DNA of 64,000 nucleotides from Parus major. Its lineage: Eukaryota > Chordata > Aves > Passeriformes > Paridae. Every line of letters starts with the position of its first letter. The stretch's first letter is position 1. Below, one piece after another: positions 58,985 to 64,000 of the stretch. The stretch spans positions 1,323,500 to 1,387,499 of the forward strand of contig NC_031792.1 in assembly GCF_001522545.3 (NCBI RefSeq), given 5' to 3'. A program made the position numbers and the translations under genes. The notes under the pieces were generated by a model that did not search any database, had not been told where the DNA came from, and saw nothing but the letters and a program-made list of their open reading frames with translations.

Positions 58985-60587
58985 GCAGAGCAAAGACTTC
59001 TTTCATCAGTTGTTGGACAAAATCTGAGTCAAGCAGGCCTGGCCCTGAAAGTCTTGGTCTCTGAGCAGGCAGATAATGAGAAATTTAATGCTGGGAGACA
59101 GGAGCCAGCTCTGAAAGGTTATAGGAGTGGGCACCCAACCCAGAGCAGGCACAGGGAGCTCCTCCCTGCCCTGCCCAGAGGCTCCAGGAGGAGTTGCTGG
59201 CAGGTGGAAATCGATCCTTTTATCTTTGCAAAGCAGAAATGCCTGAACTAGAGAAGCATCATATCGAGTTTTACCAAATTCTTGTTCCTCCAGTGCCTCG
59301 AGCAGCTCTCGAGTTTCCTAGGCCATGGGTTCTGAGGAGGGAAAAGCTCTTTTTATGATTCTCTGCAGAGGGGGTGAGGGAGGCACAGAGAGGATGCACC
59401 TTCAACAGCCTCGAGATAATCAGAGACGTCCCCATGCTGTGAAACCTGTGAGGATTTAGGGAAAACTTTGCCCAAAAAGAGCATCAAAGAATAAGGGAGA
59501 GATTTGAGAGAACAGCAGAGGAAAACATTAAAATGTGTGTGGTCCAGAGAGCTCTCTGGGAAAAACAGAGCAATTGGGATCAACAGAAGGGTTTGCACCC
59601 AAATAATCAGGCAAAGAGAGGAGGCTGAATCCCTGGACATGAGAAATGAGCTTTGCTGTGGCCTCTCCAAAGCACAGCTTGGCCCTGGAGAAGTTGTTGG
59701 TGCTTAAAATGGTCCCAAAATTTGGAATTCTGCAGATAGACCACCCCAGAATCCCAGGTTCTTCTCCCCACAGGGCTGGAAGAAGAACTTATAAATGGGT
59801 TTGCTTTGCTGCTAAAAGCTCCCAGTGCCTGACCAGCATTTCCACTCCTTGCATGAGAAGACAGAAGAGCTCACGGCTTTGATCCATCTCCCTGAATATC
59901 TGCTGCCTGTTTCACTGTTTGTGTTCACAGAAAAAATAAATCAACACACAAAACAAACCAACCCAAAACAAACCTGTGAGCCACTGCCAGCAGCACAAAG
60001 ATCCTGGAGTGTGCAGTGCATTCACAACTCCTTTATTCCATCCCTTTTTTAAAGCAGTCTCCTCAAAAATCTGACAAAACCCAGGATAAAACCCCCTTTT
60101 TGAGCAGAGGCCCCAAATCACCTCAGGTTCCTTGGGTTCTCACGAGGTGAGCAAAGTATTTACCTTGCTTGGGTGATCTTGGAATAAGCTCATTAAATGA
60201 CTGGTTATTAATAGCCCTCTCTCTGGCTGGAAATCAGAGATGTGCTTCAGAGGGGAAACTCCTGGAGATGAGCAGGGGGAGCAGCTCCCATTCCAGGAAT
60301 GAAGCATTTCCCTGATGGATAAGCTGGATGTGCCAGCAGTGTGGCAAAGAGGGCTGGAACAGAGCAGGAATTGGGCAGTGACTGCTGGGGCTGGAGGGGA
60401 TACAAGATTTACCTGGCAGGCCTGCAGAGTTTATTTTTTATTTTTATTTTATTCATCAGCGTGGTTATTTTAAAGTGATTCCCTGAGTTGAGAGTCACAC
60501 ACTACAAAACTGTGTTTTTCCAAAGAGCCCAGCACTCCAGAACTCCTAACTCCTGAATGTTCCAGAGCATTTTGTTCCCCCCTCTGC

Positions 60588-60685
60588 CATGGGCAGGGGC
60601 TCCTTCCACTGCCCCAGGCTGCTCCAAGCCCCATCCAGCCTGGCCTGGGACATTTCCAGGATGGGACATCCATAGTTTTGCTCCT
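60588..60685 (-). mobile_element. CR1 LINE 3' fragment
   Basis: The plus strand reads GCCATGGGCAGGGGCTCC, TTCCACTGCCCCAGGCTGC, TCCAAGCCCCATCCAGCC, and a block ending ATGGGACATCCATAG. This is the reverse complement of the CR1 3' region. It is truncated on both sides. Confidence 0.75.
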
Positions 60686-61009
60686 GTCTGTCCCATTTAA
60701 AGTTTCAGGTTGTATCAATCCACCTTCCCTCTGTCCACAACCCCTGAGATCTCCATCCAAAGAAAAACCCAAGGAGAGTGCAGGGAATTTTTCATGGAAG
60801 TCTGTCTGTCATCAAACTCTGCAAATAGAACCAGCCTCTTTAGTCAGGCCAGAAATCCTTTGGAAAATATGTATTAAATATCTTCTAAAGCTTTTTTATT
60901 TTGGTAATTATTATCTTTAAAATAATACATTTCCCCGATCTAAAATGGAATCGAGTGCAGGGATATTCAGGATGGAGCAGAGTTATTTTCACTCAGGAAC
61001 CAACATCAA

Positions 61010-61130
61010 ACAACCTTAACAACACAGCTCCAGACACATAATGAAAATTAAAACCAAGGAACATGCAGATCTAATTACATTTTTAAATAGCGAGGCGTCG
61101 AGAGGAAGGCAGAGAAGAAGTGATTTACAA
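61010..61130. promoter_or_regulatory. Single-copy AT-rich patch, candidate conserved noncoding element
   Basis: CACATAATGAAAATTAAAACC, ATCTAATTACATTTTTAAATAG and GCGAGGCGTCGAGAGG form an AT-rich stretch ending in a small CpG cluster. No repeat family is recognised. Weak call. Confidence 0.2.
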
Positions 61131-62615
61131 TTTTTCCTGGTGGTGACTCTGCAGTAAAAGCAGAGCTATCCCCTGAGGATTCCTGAATCACTGAATATTC
61201 TGCTTTTCTCCCGAGGCTCTTTTCTATTATGTTTTCTCTACAGAGGGGTATTTGTGAGAGAGAAGAGAAGAGCAGGGCCTGGACAAAACAGCGAGAAAAT
61301 TAAATGGTCTGTGCAATTCCCAAATTGCTTCCTATGAGAAAGCAACCACGTTATCACCAGAAAAGCAGGACAGGCATTGCCCTGTGTCCTGCAGGGATGA
61401 GATACACTTGTTGTGGGAACAGACAGCACCATTCCCCACCCTGAACACGTGTGGGAGTTTGGGGCTGTGCTGTGGCAGATGTAGGAACTGGGGTTATCCT
61501 GACAAACCCAGCTGATAAGAGCCGAGGAATATCGAATAGAAATTGGGTTAAAGCAAGAAATGCTCTTATCAGGATTTGAATTTCCCATTCCAGATCCTAC
61601 CCTTGGATTCTGCTTCACAGCAGCCCCAGGATATCTCTCCAGTCACTCCGGGAGCCACTCATTTATTGATGTGCAAAGTGCTCTGCCTCTCATACCCAAA
61701 CCCACAGCACCTGCGGCCCCCAGCAGTGCACAGGATCCTGCTGCACCCAGAAATGAAGAAGTTTGCCCAGGAATTAAAGCAATCCCATGCCCGGTGAATG
61801 TAGGTGCCCTTCCAGTCTGCTCTGATTTTGCTGTTTGGCACAAAGCCCTTGCACAGAGCTGGGGCTGCAAAGCGGAGCCAGGAGAGCTCCTGGTGCCTGG
61901 CAGAGCTGCAAGGCACAGCTCCCACACTTGAAGGCACGGCAGAAGTACCGGGGAGATGGAAATTGCTCTGTTCTCCTCTGCTCTCGGCTGTTCTTTGCTG
62001 CAGAGCTCCTCCTCGGCCTGGTGCTGGCTCCAGATGTCATCAGAGATTAGGACCAGGCTTTTGGAGCTGGGCTTGGGTCTTGTCCTTCCCTGTTAAGCTC
62101 CTGATGGGGAAGGGAATGTTATTTACTGAGCTGATTTCCCACCCCTCACCCCCCCACCTTTATTTTTTTTTTGTCCATGTGCACATTTTCAGAAAAACCC
62201 AACCCCTGTGAGGTGACCCAGAGCACCCAACAGGGCTGGGAGGGCTCTTGTCCCCTGGGTCAGCCCCTGCAGCCCCTGACAGGGGACATTAAATGGCTCT
62301 GAAAGGGCTTTTCAGGGAGGCTCTGGGAAAGGCCAGGCTCTGCTGCCCTGCACTAATTCCTCCCCACATTGTTTTCTTAACCCTCTGCTGAGCTGAGCCC
62401 CAGCCCTGCCCCACAGAGAAACCCATTCCCATTCCTTGGGAATCCCAGGAACAGCCAGGAGAAGCTGCCCCAAGGACAGGGAGGCAAAAGCTGATTAAAG
62501 TTGAAGGCCAGGGGTGGACTAATGACAGAGGAGTTCAGGGGGTAAGAAAACTCTGTAAGAGGCACTGGGAGAGAGCTGCTGGCCATGCAGGGCAGCTGTC
62601 ACTGGATCCAACGGT

Positions 62616-62640
62616 TAATAAAATAAAATAAAATACAATA
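62616..62640. repeat. (AAAAT)n microsatellite
   Basis: About four AATAA/AAAAT pentamers, the last diverged. Short simple repeat only. Confidence 0.8.
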
Positions 62641-63145
62641 TTGCCATTAAAGCAGATTTGAATAAAGCACCGTCACCAAAGGAGACAAATTTGAAGTCAA
62701 GCAATGGGAAGGAGGCACGTGTGGGGATGTGGATCAGCAGCAGAAGGAGAAGAACAGAGCCAGCCCAGCCCCAAAGTCCCACCCAACAGCACCATCTCTC
62801 CCACAGGAAAAGTTAGAAAATAAAACAGGAGATGCTGGAAACCCAGCAAGGGTGACCAGAATGATGCCACAGAAAGAAGGAGGCAGAAATAAAAAAAGCA
62901 GCTCGATGACAAACGAGGCCCTTCAGTGCTGTGGGATTTTCTCTTGCTCATCACAGCCAGTGTCAGCCTCCCCAAAAAGAAGTAAATACTACAAGAAACA
63001 CCAGGAAAAACACCCCAGCAGCAGCCACCTTGACATCCCTAACCAAAAAATCCAGGTTTGCTCTTCCCCTGACAGTGCTTCCCACCTCTGCTGTCAGCCT
63101 CCCAGTTTAATGGGCTCTGCCTTATAGATGTTTATCACATTTTTT

Positions 63146-63189
63146 TATATATATTTATATATATAGATATATTTATATATATATATATA
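63146..63189. repeat. (TA)n-rich microsatellite
   Basis: TATATATTTATATATA-type sequence, about 44 bases and interrupted by single G or T bases. Confidence 0.88.
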
Positions 63190-64000
63190 GCTTTTCCTCT
63201 AGATTTACAGGCAAGGGTATTTTTCACAGCAGTTTGTTGGTTTTTTTGCAGGAGCCACGAGGAAGGAGAACCTTTAAATCACCAGGAAGCTCTGACAATG
63301 CAGACCCTACTGTGCAAGATTGCTTTTAAAAAGCACTTACTTTTTATGGCCTAATTTAAGGCGACATTGAACGTTCTCAGGAAAACCTCCCAGTTCCTCC
63401 AAGGGCCCTGCCCTGTTAAAGTGTCTGCAAGTCCTTTCCTGCATTTTTTCCAAGTGGTCTGTGAGCCTCTTGGAGCTGCACCAAACAGATAAAATTTGGA
63501 GTCATCATTGCTGGGATAAATCACCTGCCTGGGGGTGGATAGTGAATCCTGCAGGGCTCTGGTTGCTTTTATTTCACCCACACTGATGCTGCTCTTGTTG
63601 TGTGACCTGTAACTGCTGCAGGGGAGGGTTGTGCTGGGGAATGATGGGCAGCTAAAGGCTTTGAAGATCCCAAAATTCAGCCCAGGAGCCGTGACAAACC
63701 AAGTCACTGCATCCCAACCTCGGTGCTGCTCACAGGGATTCTGTCTGGATGGGAATATTTTGCATTACAGGTGTACAAGGAGCAGGTGGAGCAATGTGCT
63801 TAAAGATTCTGTGTGAGAATTAAAACATCCTCCCCTTTTATAAGGTCTTGAATTGAGGTTTTTTAATCCTATTTTCCAACACATGGAAAACATGGGGACT
63901 CTGTTGATTAAACTTGACCATGAATTGAGGGCAATCCCTCAGGCAGGGGCACCTCCAGAGCCTGAACCTCAAGGAGAACAGGATGGAAAAGTGATTTTCC

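Larger units (their letters stand above)
51181..60587. other. Single-copy DNA without recognised genes
   Basis: Apart from one CR1 fragment, the 32-bp duplication and the candidate element near 57220, this is unique DNA. The longest frames (about 230-245 codons, near 51413 on plus and 57502 on minus) begin without a promoter or splice context and have no domain. CT-rich simple sequence lies near 56705-56720. Confidence 0.45.
9861..64000. other. Inferred 5' flank or intergenic region without recognisable genes
   Basis: Over this 54 kb no frame gave a recognisable protein domain, a long coherent coding sequence, a ribosomal or transfer RNA, or a second CpG island of comparable strength. What is present is single-copy DNA, CR1 fragments, tandem repeats and three sequence gaps. 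Short exons or noncoding RNAs of a neighbouring gene cannot be excluded. The absence of a gene here is the weaker part of this annotation. Confidence 0.4.
60686..64000. other. Single-copy DNA without recognised genes
   Basis: Unique sequence with two simple repeats (62616-62640, 63146-63189) and one weak candidate element. Overlapping short frames at 61560-62210 on both strands are low-complexity and unsupported. Confidence 0.45.

Noticed and set aside
1..64000. CRISPR array
   Set aside because: All tandem repeats are directly adjacent units without unique spacers, and the DNA is vertebrate.

Overview
This 64 kb window looks like bird nuclear DNA. The best evidence is a set of truncated CR1 LINE fragments on both strands. 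They carry the typical bird CR1 3' end (a TCACAGAATCA-type tip, then GGTTGGAAAAGACC-like and TCATCGAGTCCAA-like blocks). Other vertebrate hallmarks are one strong CpG island, interspersed AT-rich single-copy sequence, many short minisatellites, and three assembly gaps of non-round length. There are no operons, ribosome binding sites or long uninterrupted genes. The order and species cannot be fixed from sequence alone.

Only one protein-coding element is well supported. A minus-strand first coding exon (9596 down to 9533) lies inside the CpG island at about 8640-9835. It encodes a start methionine, a hydrophobic signal-peptide core, and a consensus splice donor CAG|GTACG in phase 1. A GC-box-rich, partly TATA-like promoter lies just upstream, at higher coordinates. 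The gene is therefore transcribed leftwards. Positions 1-9532 are inferred to be the start of its first intron, and 9861-64000 its 5' flank or a gene desert. The exon gives too little protein to name the gene. Phase-1 introns directly after a signal peptide are common in secreted and cell-surface proteins.

Layout: 1-8640 is putative intron with AT-rich single-copy DNA and CR1 remnants (3812-4265, 5489-5800). 8640-9860 holds the CpG island, promoter and exon. 9905-10660 is an AT-rich (AATATAT)n tract with a gap. 10661-20150 is mostly single-copy. 20160-21025 is a cluster of CR1 fragments. 21171-22863 has 9- and 10-bp minisatellites and a gap. 22864-35000 is single-copy with a 21-bp minisatellite and several AT-rich patches resembling conserved elements. 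35701-36057 is an (AAGAG)n array split by a gap. 36058-64000 is single-copy DNA with more minisatellites (30 bp, 9 bp, 32 bp) and CR1 fragments.

Most open frames in the window are chance frames. They lack domains, run through CR1 or minisatellites, or open only because a repeat period is a multiple of three. I found no new protein system. The items most worth following up are the unidentified signal-peptide gene and its promoter, the repeat-bounded assembly gaps, and TAAT/octamer-rich patches that may be enhancers of the leftward gene.
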